From: Clostridium sp.
GTDB lineage: Bacteria > Bacillota > Clostridia > Clostridiales > Clostridiaceae
Direction of reading: 5' to 3'
DNA: 64,000 bases
NCBI RefSeq assembly: GCF_029267215.1
Contig: NZ_JARIDH010000043.1
Span: forward strand, 1-64,000
Shown here: piece after piece, positions 47,014 to 55,376 of the stretch
Numbering within the stretch: position 1 is the stretch's first letter
How the letters are laid out: every line of letters starts with the position of its first letter
Notes under the pieces: model-generated
What the model saw: the letters and a program-made list of their open reading frames with translations, nothing else
Database searches by the model: none
Told to the model about the DNA's origin: nothing
Translations under genes and position numbers: made by a program

Positions 47014-47445
47014 TTTTAAAATTTCGTTGATTTAATTTGTGAAATAATTTGTGGTGGGAACATTCTTTTTTTAAAAATATTTTAATAAATAAAAGTTTCT
47101 TAATGCTGATTAATCAGTGATATACCATATATTTCTTGTTGTTATATGAATAAATTAAAAATAAAACTTTCAAAAAACACAGGTGTTTTTTAAACGAAAA
47201 CAAGAAAAATGAAGAAAATAAAAGCATTAATAAGGTACATTGTATTTTTTATAATAATCTAGTAAAATAATGAATTTTGTTAATTTGCGTGAGAATTAGT
47301 AGGGTGTTAAAATTAAACTGTAATATTTAACGTTAAAATAATTTATTAAATGTTTTTTAATGATTATTTTAAATAGACAAGCAATTAATTTTGAAATTAT
47401 AAAAGAGAAATTTTATGAAAGAGTTAAAATGAGGAGGAGAAATGC
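47014..47445. other. AT-rich intergenic region before the APC permease
   Basis: This 432-base stretch includes a small hairpin AAAAACACAGGTGTTTTT at about 47173-47190 and a weak promoter candidate TTGCGT (47285-47290)/TAAAAT (47308-47313) with 17-base spacing. The ribosome site GAGGAGGAG precedes ATG 47446. No open frame is supported. Confidence 0.45.
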
Positions 47446-48930
47446 ATGAGCAATAATGATGGAAAGAAGCTTATGTGGTATAACCTTGGTTTGATGGCAT
47501 TCGTGTCAGTTTGGGGTTTTGGTAACATTGTAAATAACTTCGCAACTCAAGGATTATCTGTAGTAACTTCATGGATATTAATAATAGCATTATACTTTGT
47601 ACCATATGCACTTATGGTTGGAGAATTAGGTTCAACATTTAGAGATAGTAAAGGTGGAGTAAGTTCTTGGATAAGTAAAACAATGGGGCCTACATTAGCT
47701 TATTTAGCAGGATGGACTTACTGGGTAGTACACATCCCATATTTAGCACAAAAGCCACAGGGTGTTCTTGTTTCATTAGGATGGGCATTATTCCAAGATG
47801 GAAATACTATAAAAAATATAGATCCTAGAATAACTCAAGCCGTGTGTTTAGTTATATTCTTATTTTTTGTATGGATTGCTTCAAGAGGAGTAAATTCATT
47901 AGGGAAAATTGGTACAGTGGCAGGGACTTCAATGTTTATCATGTCAATACTTTATATAATACTTATGTTATCAGCACCAGCTATAACTGGTACACACATA
48001 CAAACACCAAATATGACATCAATTAAAACGTATATACCAAAATTTGACTTTGCATACTTCACAACAATAGCAATGCTTGTATTCTCAGTAGGAGGAGCTG
48101 AAAAAATATCTCCATATGTTAATGATATGAAAGATTCTAAAAAAGGTTTCTCAAAAGGTATGATAGCATTAGCAATAATGGTTGCTGTGACTGCTTTACT
48201 TGGTTCAGTAGCAATGGGAATGATGTTTGACGCAAATAATATTCCTGATGACTTAATGTTAAATGGTGCTTATTATGCGTTCCAAAAATTAGGTAATTAC
48301 TATGGAATCGGAAATACATTCTTAATACTTTATGCATTAGCAAACTTTGCTGCGCAGGTATCAGCATTAGTATTCTCAATAGACGCTCCATTAAAAGTTT
48401 TATTATCAGATACAGATGCAAGATATGTACCAATAGCTTTAACTAAGACTAATAAAAATGGTGCTCCAATAAATGGATATATTATGACAACAATTTTAGT
48501 AAGTATATTAATAATAGTTCCAGCTTTAGGAATTGGTAACTTCAACGCTTTATTTACTTGGTTATTAAAATTAAATGCTGTTGTTATGCCAATGAGATAC
48601 TTATGGGTATTCCTAGCTTATATAATGTTAAGAAAAGCTACAAAAGGAAAATTCAAATCAGAGTACAAATTTGTTAAGAATGATAAGTTTGCAAGAATAA
48701 TAGGTGGATGGTGTTTCGCATTTACAGCATTTGCTTGTATATTAGGTATGTTCCCATCAGATGTTAAAGCATTTTCAGGACAATGGATATTCTTAGTTGG
48801 AATGAACATTGCTACTCCAGTAATATTAATAGGATTAGGATTAATATTACCTAAGATTGCTAAGAAAACAAATGGACAAGCATATGAAGATGCAGTAAGA
48901 GAAGCTGCTGCTACAAAAATAGAAAATTAA
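47446..48930 (+). CDS. APC-family amino-acid permease (YjeM/GadC-like)
   Basis: A 494-aa protein with about 12 helices. The start LMWYNLGLMAFVSVWGFGNIVNNFATQG and YALMVGELGSTFRDSKGGVSSWI are the helix 1-2 features of APC antiporters in the glutamate-GABA/YjeM group. The substrate is not clear; no decarboxylase gene is adjacent to suggest an acid-resistance pair. It is monocistronic with its own terminator. Confidence 0.85.
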   Translation: MSNNDGKKLMWYNLGLMAFVSVWGFGNIVNNFATQGLSVVTSWILIIALYFVPYALMVGELGSTFRDSKGGVSSWISKTMGPTLAYLAGWTYWVVHIPYLAQKPQGVLVSLGWALFQDGNTIKNIDPRITQAVCLVIFLFFVWIASRGVNSLGKIGTVAGTSMFIMSILYIILMLSAPAITGTHIQTPNMTSIKTYIPKFDFAYFTTIAMLVFSVGGAEKISPYVNDMKDSKKGFSKGMIALAIMVAVTALLGSVAMGMMFDANNIPDDLMLNGAYYAFQKLGNYYGIGNTFLILYALANFAAQVSALVFSIDAPLKVLLSDTDARYVPIALTKTNKNGAPINGYIMTTILVSILIIVPALGIGNFNALFTWLLKLNAVVMPMRYLWVFLAYIMLRKATKGKFKSEYKFVKNDKFARIIGGWCFAFTAFACILGMFPSDVKAFSGQWIFLVGMNIATPVILIGLGLILPKIAKKTNGQAYEDAVREAAATKIEN

Positions 48931-48943
48931 TAATTTATATAAG

Positions 48944-48974
48944 AAAGACATCTCTAATTGAGATGTCTTTTTAT
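48944..48974 (+). terminator. Terminator after APC permease
   Basis: A perfect 11-bp stem AAAGACATCTC/GAGATGTCTTT with a 5-base loop and T run. Confidence 0.92.
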
Positions 48975-49019
48975 TTTGGTAAAAAAAACTAATATTTTTA
49001 ATAATGTAGCTGTTTATTA

Positions 49020-49048
49020 ATGACAAAAGTGATTTATTGTGATAATAT
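49020..49048 (+). promoter_or_regulatory. Probable fabV promoter
   Basis: ATGACA (49020-49025) and TAATAT (49043-49048) are spaced 17 bases apart. The expected start of transcription falls just before the dyad at 49065. Confidence 0.5.
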
Positions 49049-49064
49049 GTTAATTATAAAATAT

Positions 49065-49077
49065 TTTGATAATCAAA
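49065..49077 (+). promoter_or_regulatory. FabT-like operator
   Basis: TTTGATAATCAAA is a perfect 13-base palindrome with a single central base. It resembles the TTTGA-n-TCAAA core bound by FabT-type MarR repressors of fatty-acid genes in Firmicutes. It lies just downstream of the predicted fabV promoter, a position suited to repression. Confidence 0.6.
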
Positions 49078-49101
49078 CGAATTAGTTAAGGAGAAATCAG
49101 A

Positions 49102-50271
49102 ATGATAGTAGAACCAAAGTTTAGAGGTTTCATATGTACTACCTCTCATCCAGTAGGATGTAAAAAGAATGTTGAAAATCAAATAGAGTATGTAAAAAAA
49201 AATGGGAAAATAAATGGTGTGAAAAGAGCTCTTGTTTTAGGAGCTTCCACTGGATATGGATTAGCAAGTTCTATAGTTGCTTCAGAGGCCTGCGATGCTG
49301 AGGTTATAGGAGTTTCCTTTGAGAGAGAAGCTTCAGGAAAGAGAACTGCATCAGCTGGCTGGTATAACATAGAATCATTGAAAGAATTTGCTTCAAAAGA
49401 AGGTAAGAAATTCTTGTCAGTAAATGGGGATGCATTTTCTAATGAAGTTAAGAATGAAGTTATAGAGTTAATAAAAGAGAATATGGGTAAGGTAGATCTA
49501 GTTATATATTCATTAGCTGCGCCAAAGAGAAAGGATCCAGTTACAGGAGAAGTATATAGTTCATGTCTAAAAACTGTAAGAAAACCTTTTAGCAGTAAAA
49601 CTTTAGACTTCCATACAGGAGAAATTAATTCAGTAACTATTTCACCTGCTACAGAGGAAGAAATAGAAGGAACAAGAAAAGTAATGGGTGGAGAAGACTG
49701 GATGTTATGGATAGAAGCTTTAAAAGAAGCTGATGTTCTAGAAAGTGGTGTTAAGACTATTGCTTACTCATATATTGGACCAGAGGTTACCTATCCTATA
49801 TATAGGGAAGGAACTATAGGAAGAGCTAAAAATGATTTGGAAGGAACAGCTAGCAAGATTACAGAATTATTAAAATCCTTAAATGGAGAGGGATATATTT
49901 CTGTGAATAAAGCTTTAGTAACTCAAGCAAGTTCAGCAATTCCAATAGTATCACTTTACATTTCAATACTTTATAAAGTAATGAAAGAAAAAGGAACTCA
50001 TGAAGGATGTATAGAGCAAATATATAGATTGTTTAAGGAGCTTTATGAAGGAAAGTTAAATTTAGATTCTGAAAATAGAATAAGAATTGATAATTTAGAG
50101 ATGGAAGAAGATGTTCAAAAGGCTATAGAGGAGATATGGCCTAAAATAAATAGTGAAAATGTATTTGAACTAAGTGATGCTGAGGGTTTTAGAAAAGAAT
50201 TCTTTAAGTTATTTGGATTTGGCTTAGAAGGCGTAGACTATTCAAAAGATGTAGATATTAAGAGAGTATAA
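49102..50271 (+). CDS. fabV: FabV-type enoyl-ACP/trans-2-enoyl-CoA reductase
   Basis: A 389-aa NADH-dependent reductase reducing trans-2-enoyl thioesters in fatty-acid elongation or butyrate-type metabolism. The start MIVEPKFRGFICTTSHPVGC and VLGASTGYGLASSI (dinucleotide binding) are diagnostic. The active-site Tyr-x8-Lys is in PIYREGTIGRAK. FabV enzymes are less sensitive to triclosan than FabI. Enzymes called Ter in clostridia are the same family, so the preferred acyl carrier is open. GTTAAGGAGAAA precedes the ATG. Confidence 0.95.
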   Translation: MIVEPKFRGFICTTSHPVGCKKNVENQIEYVKKNGKINGVKRALVLGASTGYGLASSIVASEACDAEVIGVSFEREASGKRTASAGWYNIESLKEFASKEGKKFLSVNGDAFSNEVKNEVIELIKENMGKVDLVIYSLAAPKRKDPVTGEVYSSCLKTVRKPFSSKTLDFHTGEINSVTISPATEEEIEGTRKVMGGEDWMLWIEALKEADVLESGVKTIAYSYIGPEVTYPIYREGTIGRAKNDLEGTASKITELLKSLNGEGYISVNKALVTQASSAIPIVSLYISILYKVMKEKGTHEGCIEQIYRLFKELYEGKLNLDSENRIRIDNLEMEEDVQKAIEEIWPKINSENVFELSDAEGFRKEFFKLFGFGLEGVDYSKDVDIKRV

Positions 50272-50291
50272 TATTTTTATAAGAAAGTTAT

Positions 50292-50382
50292 AAAATCTAT
50301 GAACATATTACAAGTTTTTATTTATAGTTAACATTAAGAGATTATAAATTAAATATGGCTTGTATTATGTCATAGATTTTTT
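50292..50382. repeat. Long inverted repeat after fabV, probable terminator
   Basis: Arms of about 22 bp, AAATCTATGAACATATTACAAG (50293 on) and the near complement CTTGTATTATGTCATAGATTT (50359-50379), enclose 44 bases and end in TTTTTT. It can end fabV and, from the other side, the minus-strand ytaF gene. Arm sequence differs from the palindromic repeat families. Confidence 0.6.
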
Positions 50383-50446
50383 ATTTATATTATGAAATAG
50401 TATTATAAGATTTATACTAAAAATATTTTTGTGTAGTACTAATTTG

Positions 50447-51055
50447 TTAGAAAATTATAAAAAGAGATAATAATATGATTATTATTCCAGAGATTAAATT
50501 GCTGTTATTAATTACTTTTTTGTTTTTTATATTTTTAGAAAGAAAAACACCTAGAGATATAAAAATTAGTGAAACAAAAAGTGTTGATATTGTTGTAAAG
50601 GAAATGTTTAATCCAGAAATGCTAGCCCCTATACCAAGACCAAAATTATTTAAAGAAAGTGCTATGGAAAGTGAAAGAGATTCTTTTAAATCTATATTTC
50701 CTGACTTATCTTTATCGGCTATTTCTGGATTTTCTAGTATGCAGATAGGGGAATTTGGATTACATGAGTTTTCTATGGAAAGTGACTTTTTTTCTTTAAA
50801 GTAAGTATATATAAAGTAAAAACCTATTCCTAATAAAATAATTCCACCTATTAAGTCAGTCATTTTAATTGGAATTGTGTCTACAAAAAATTGACCAAGT
50901 AGCATTGAAATTAAAGTTCCTAATGAGGATATTAATGTTATGACCATTGTGCTTGAAAAATTTATTTTTATGTTTTTTAGCCCGTAGGCAAATGCAACCA
51001 CTAGAATATCTAAACTTGCAGCTATTACAAAAATAATTGCGTTCAAAAAGCTCAC
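50447..51055 (-). CDS. ytaF: YtaF/MntP-like membrane protein
   Basis: A 202-aa protein with six helices in two repeats (SLDILVVAFAYGLKNIKI; SLSLNNFGLGIGAS), the architecture of the sporulation protein YtaF and the related manganese exporter MntP. The central loop is hydrophilic and Asp-rich (ADKDKSGNIDL), possibly metal-binding. GTG 51055 is chosen because TTTTGGAGG lies eight bases before it; the longer frame to 51088 would place the site inside the coding region. It may be read through from uvsE, 84 bases upstream, with no terminator between. Confidence 0.8.
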   Translation of the reverse strand: MSFLNAIIFVIAASLDILVVAFAYGLKNIKINFSSTMVITLISSLGTLISMLLGQFFVDTIPIKMTDLIGGIILLGIGFYFIYTYFKEKKSLSIENSCNPNSPICILENPEIADKDKSGNIDLKESLSLSIALSLNNFGLGIGASISGLNISFTTISTLFVSLIFISLGVFLSKNIKNKKVINNSNLISGIIIILLSLFIIF

Positions 51056-51139
51056 TTTTATTGCCTCCAAAACTTTACTGTTAATCACAATATATTACAA
51101 AAAAGATTAAAATGTTACAGTTAAGGAGGCTAGATAAGA

Positions 51140-52378
51140 TTAATTCCTAGAAAAATAATAGCTTAATTCTTTTGGGGGAGTCTCTATTTTTTTTGATATC
51201 TTATTTAAGTAAAGCTTAGCCTTCTTAAATTCTTTTGAGGAAATTAGTTTGGTAAAGTGAGAAATCTCTCTTTTTGTCATGGAATTTTTTATTATGTTAA
51301 ATGCTAATTCAAGGGAATACTCAAAGCCTAGTAAGTCAAAATCTCTTAATAAAAGTTCATCTAAATATGAGTAGAAGTCTAAAATGCTACCTTTAAATTT
51401 ATTTAAATTAAGAGAATTATTTTTATCGTATTGAAATAAAAGCAATTTGTAGTTATCTATTTCTTTTAAGATTTCCTTTTTAGAAAGAGTTCCTTTAAGT
51501 TCTTTAATTATATTTATACATTTAATAGAGGATATATCTTTATCTTTAACTTCTAGCATTATGTCAGGATCGAAAGCTTTTATTGATTTATAGTATTTTA
51601 TAAATTCTTCTGAGGAAATAGAAGGAGAATGGGAGCCTTTTTTTCTGTTAATATCTTGTTGACTATAATGAACCTTTATTTTCCCATCTAAATTATTGTT
51701 CCAAGTTTTACTTATTAATGAATATATTTCAGACAAAGAGTAATTATTATCTCCATAGCATTTATTGTGTAGATTATCAAATACAACTGGAACATGAATT
51801 TTACTTGATATATCTAAAACATCATCTAAAGAAAAGTTTTTTTCATCATTTTCAATTATTATGCGTTTCTTTGAGGATTCTGATAATTTTGAAAATCCTT
51901 TTATGAAATTCTCTTTTGCTAATATCTTATCTCCATAAACACCACCAATATGTATTATTATTTTATTTTTATAATCCACATTTAGAGAGTCAAGAAAACT
52001 GCAGTGATATTCAATATCTCTTAATGATTTTTTTAGTGTTTTTTCATTAGGAGAATTTAAAACTGTGTACTGACCTGGATGCATAGAAACTCTCATATTA
52101 TTATTTTTTATATATTTTCCAAGTTCCTTTAGGAGAGAGTTAAATTCTTTTCTCCAATTAAAACTGTTAATTTCATGGGAGCCTAGAGGAATTATATCTG
52201 AACTTATTCTAAAAAGAAAAATTTCGTTTTTTAAGTTGTTTTCTAAAATTCCTTTTAGGTCATTTAAATTGTTTTTAATAATACTATCTAATTTAGTATG
52301 AGAAAAATCTTTTAAAAGTACTCTTCTATTAGTTCTTAAATTTGTTGTAATAGGAGTACAGGCATAACCTATATTCAT
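51140..52378 (-). CDS. uvsE: UV DNA damage endonuclease UvsE
   Basis: A 412-aa TIM-barrel endonuclease that nicks 5' of UV photoproducts. Metal-binding motifs are visible: RISSDIIPLGSH, MRVSMHPGQYTVLNS, IIHIGGVYGDK, RIIIENDEKNFSLDDVL, PVVFDNLHNKC and KVHYSQQD. About 110 C-terminal residues extend beyond the barrel. The ATG is only five bases from the right end of a decayed IS607 copy and has no good ribosome site (only a GAG about 15 bases upstream), so its native 5' signals seem displaced. The N-terminus itself is complete (NIGYACTPI). Confidence 0.92.
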   Translation of the reverse strand: MNIGYACTPITTNLRTNRRVLLKDFSHTKLDSIIKNNLNDLKGILENNLKNEIFLFRISSDIIPLGSHEINSFNWRKEFNSLLKELGKYIKNNNMRVSMHPGQYTVLNSPNEKTLKKSLRDIEYHCSFLDSLNVDYKNKIIIHIGGVYGDKILAKENFIKGFSKLSESSKKRIIIENDEKNFSLDDVLDISSKIHVPVVFDNLHNKCYGDNNYSLSEIYSLISKTWNNNLDGKIKVHYSQQDINRKKGSHSPSISSEEFIKYYKSIKAFDPDIMLEVKDKDISSIKCINIIKELKGTLSKKEILKEIDNYKLLLFQYDKNNSLNLNKFKGSILDFYSYLDELLLRDFDLLGFEYSLELAFNIIKNSMTKREISHFTKLISSKEFKKAKLYLNKISKKIETPPKELSYYFSRN

Positions 52379-52383
52379 GGTAT

Positions 52384-52830
52384 CTGCTACTCAAAATATG
52401 GTCAAATATATTCATATCGAGATTATTTCCTTTTTCATAGAACCTCGCCTTGACTTAAGCTACTGCGATTTTATATGGCTCTCCAAAGGCTTAAATTCCG
52501 AAGTTAGCCCTCTGTACATATATAAGTTCCTTTGTTTTTAAGTATTCTTATATTTTTAGCATTTTTAAGATTTAATACTTGCATTTAAATCTTCAATAGT
52601 TGTATAGCTTGGTTTTTGATTAACTATTTTTGAAACTATTTTATTTATATAATCAGTTCTTATATTTGTTAATCTTTGATGAAGTTTTTGTACTTTGACT
52701 ACTTGTTTTTTGATATTTTGACGAGTAGCTCTCCCTTCTTTTATATTTTTATTTCTAATTTTCAAACTTTCATATTTCCTTGAAAGTTTTCTTTGGTATC
52801 TTTTTAACTTCTTTCTATACTTTCTTAAAA
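52384..52830 (-). pseudogene. Decayed IS607-type element: tnpB remnant and right end
   Basis: The right-end noncoding part (52384-52540) repeats that of the element at 28.9 kb with scattered changes. Upstream is a tnpB fragment matching residues about 215-286 of the intact copy (RKLSRKYESLKIRNKNIKEG; QKLHQRLTNIRTDYIN), joined at CATTTAAATCT (52582-52592) to the last dozen codons, with an extra A causing a frameshift. TnpA, the N-terminal half and the zinc finger are gone. The element right end is directly before the uvsE start codon. Confidence 0.85.
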
Positions 52831-53700
52831 TATATATTCTTTAGTGTTCTCTTTATTTAGAAAAGATATGTCATAGAATAACTAAAAGCCAAAAAAATTA
52901 AGGAACAATTCATATGTAAGAAGCTTTTGTGTCAATAAATTATTAAGAAAAAATAACATATTATCTATTATGTAAAACCTTAAAAAATAAGGAAGTGCAA
53001 AATTTGAAAATATAAATTAAGAATTTTGTAATAATTCATGAAGCCTTATATGGCAGAATTATATTATGAAAAAAATATAATTTTAGAGTATCTTACTAAA
53101 ATAAAGTTGAAAGTTTATACCTAAAGGGAAGTAATATTGATTAACCTTTTGTTATTCAATAAAATTTTAGTTAAGGGTAGAGTTTCAAACTTATTTAATA
53201 TAATATGTTACAAAAGATTTAGTACATATGAAAATAAGGTAATTTAAATTAGGAGTATGACTTTAGTAATAAATTTATTACTAAGACTTTTAAATTACGT
53301 CTAAATATGAAACTTATAGTAAGTGATAAAAGTAGGGGTGTTTTAGGGGGAGTATTAATAAGACTAACTAGGTTAACCTTAGCAATTTGTACTTATTATG
53401 TGATTATATGGTTATAAAATTATTAACCAAACTAAGAAAATTAATTTTATCTTAGAAAATTTCAATTTTAAGCCTTTGAAAGAGGAAGGTTGTTTTATAT
53501 TTTGAAAATTTATTAATAAATATAATTTAATAAAGTTAAATAATAGATGTTTAACAAAAGTAGAGATTCATAGCATAATAACTTGTTCTATGAATTAATT
53601 TTTGTAAAAATTCTCATGAATATGGGCATAAAATTATTATTTTTATTTAAAGTAAATGTATTTTTTAATAGTTTATTAAGTTGATAATGAAAAATGTATT
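52831..53700. other. Long AT-rich region without supported genes
   Basis: About 870 bases between the IS remnant and the GT2 promoter. All frames are short; a 28-codon frame at 53038-53124 lacks a ribosome site. A hairpin ATTCATAG/CTATGAAT at about 53565-53593 is followed by a short T run. It may be decayed coding or mobile DNA. Confidence 0.5.
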
Positions 53701-53729
53701 TTGCAAAATATATGAACAACTGTTATAAT
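53701..53729 (+). promoter_or_regulatory. Promoter of the GT2 gene
   Basis: TTGCAA at 53701-53706, a 17-base spacer, and TATAAT at 53724-53729 preceded by TGT (extended -10). Transcription would begin about 30 bases before the ATG. Confidence 0.75.
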
Positions 53730-53764
53730 GGCAGAGGTTAATTTAAATTATAGGAGTGGAATTT

Positions 53765-55165
53765 ATGGAAAAGTATATATTTTGGATAACAGCTATTTTC
53801 CAAACAGGCGTATTTGCCATAGTGTTATACTATCTATTTATATCATTGTTTGGATTTTACAAGAAAAAAGACAAAAAAACTTTTGATCCTCAAAAGAGAT
53901 TTGCAATGCTTGTATCTGCACACAATGAAGAAGTTGTTATAGGAAATCTAGTTGAAAGTTTAAAACATTTAGATTATCCAAAAGAGTTATATGATATATT
54001 TGTTATTGCTGATAACTGCACAGATAATACTGCTAAAGTTGCAAAAGAGGCAGGAGCAAACGTATTTGAGAGATTTAACAAAGAAAAGAGAGGTAAGGGT
54101 TTCGCTTTAGAATGGATGTTTGATAAAATATTCAAAATGGAAACTCATTATGATGGAATAGCTATTTTTGATGCTGATAACTTAGTAGACAAAAATTTCT
54201 TAAAAGAGATGAACAATAAAATGTGTGAGGGATACAAAGTTGTTCAAGGTTATATAGATTCAAAAAACCCTCAAGATTCATGGATAACAGAATCTTATGC
54301 TATAGCATTCACATCAGCAAACAGAATGCTTCAATTAGCAAAGAGTAATATAGGATTATCAGCTCAGATAGGTGGAACAGGATTTGTTGTAGATACTGAC
54401 ACACTTAAGAAGTTAGGATGGGGAGCTACTTGCTTAACAGAGGACTTAGAGTTTAGCTGTAAACTTATATTAAATGGTGAAAAGGTAGGTTGGGCACATG
54501 AGGCCATAATCTATGATGAAAAACCTTTAACTTTAAAAGCTTCTTGGAATCAAAGAAAAAGATGGATGCAAGGATTTGCAGACGTTGCAAGCAGATATGG
54601 ACTTAAGCTTTTAAAACAAGCTATAAAGAAGAGAAGTTTTGTTACATTTGACTGTCTTTTATATTTATTACAACCATATGTTACATTAGCAATGGGATTA
54701 GTAGGTTTATTAACATTCATTCAAATAAGAGCCGTTGATGGTCTTGGAATATTCGTTATAAGTTACTTATTTAATGCAACTGCATGGCAGTTATTCTGCA
54801 TATTCCAATTCTTATTAACACCATTTGCTTTGTTATTTGATAAGAAAATTGGTGGAAAGTTATTTATATTATTAGGATTATATTCATGTAATGTATTTAT
54901 TCAACCATACTTAATAAATCAATTAGGTATATTAGACAATGCATTATTATTAGGACTATTTAACGTAGCATATATTGGAATATTCTTAATAGCAACTTTA
55001 TTACTATTAGGAAAGAGAAACTTCCAAGTATTCTACAGATACTTAATCTACCCAATATACACATTAACTTGGATACCAATAACAATCCAAGGTATAATTG
55101 ATAAAGATAAGAAAGAATGGTCACATACTAAACACGTTAGACAAATTGGAATATACGAAGTTTAA
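53765..55165 (+). CDS. Membrane-embedded family 2 glycosyltransferase
   Basis: A 466-aa processive-type glycosyltransferase. A first helix (about 5-28) is followed by the GT-A catalytic domain with ADNCTDNT, FDADNLVD, ATCLTEDLEFSC (TED base) and QRKRWMQG (QxxRW). Four or five C-terminal helices follow. This is the layout of hyaluronan/cellulose/poly-N-acetylglucosamine synthases, so it probably makes and exports a polysaccharide; the sugar is unknown. ATG 53765 has AGGAG eight bases upstream. No other polysaccharide gene is adjacent, and a terminator follows. Confidence 0.88.
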   Translation: MEKYIFWITAIFQTGVFAIVLYYLFISLFGFYKKKDKKTFDPQKRFAMLVSAHNEEVVIGNLVESLKHLDYPKELYDIFVIADNCTDNTAKVAKEAGANVFERFNKEKRGKGFALEWMFDKIFKMETHYDGIAIFDADNLVDKNFLKEMNNKMCEGYKVVQGYIDSKNPQDSWITESYAIAFTSANRMLQLAKSNIGLSAQIGGTGFVVDTDTLKKLGWGATCLTEDLEFSCKLILNGEKVGWAHEAIIYDEKPLTLKASWNQRKRWMQGFADVASRYGLKLLKQAIKKRSFVTFDCLLYLLQPYVTLAMGLVGLLTFIQIRAVDGLGIFVISYLFNATAWQLFCIFQFLLTPFALLFDKKIGGKLFILLGLYSCNVFIQPYLINQLGILDNALLLGLFNVAYIGIFLIATLLLLGKRNFQVFYRYLIYPIYTLTWIPITIQGIIDKDKKEWSHTKHVRQIGIYEV

Positions 55166-55170
55166 TATTA

Positions 55171-55203
55171 ATAAGACATCCTTAGTGGATGTCTTATATT
55201 TTT
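55171..55203 (+). terminator. Terminator after GT2
   Basis: A perfect 11-bp stem ATAAGACATCC/GGATGTCTTAT with a 5-base loop, then ATTTTTG. Confidence 0.88.
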
Positions 55204-55319
55204 GCTAAAAATAATATTTAGATAAAATAAAAGTTTAGTGTGATTTTTTTATTTCATAAACTTTTGATATAATTAATAATCGTGAAGCACTATTAGGTGT
55301 AATGGACGGGAACAAATGT

Positions 55320-55348
55320 TTGACAATGTTTTTTTTAGGAATTATACT
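55320..55348 (+). promoter_or_regulatory. Promoter of mnmH-parEC
   Basis: TTGACA at 55320-55325 and TATACT at 55343-55348 with exactly 17 bases between. The mnmH start is 29 bases further on. Confidence 0.8.
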
Positions 55349-55376
55349 ATTTTAGTAAATTGAAAGGATGATATAG

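Noticed and set aside
50475..50804. 109-codon plus-strand frame opposite ytaF
   Set aside because: Although AAAAAGAGATAATAAT is near an ATG, it is the complement of the YtaF membrane helices and is not protein-like.
52565..52765. 66-codon frame as a stand-alone small protein
   Set aside because: It is a fragment of tnpB with a deletion and frameshift, so it is listed as part of the decayed element.
53038..53124. 28-codon frame in the long gap
   Set aside because: No ribosome site, no terminator, no recognisable motif.
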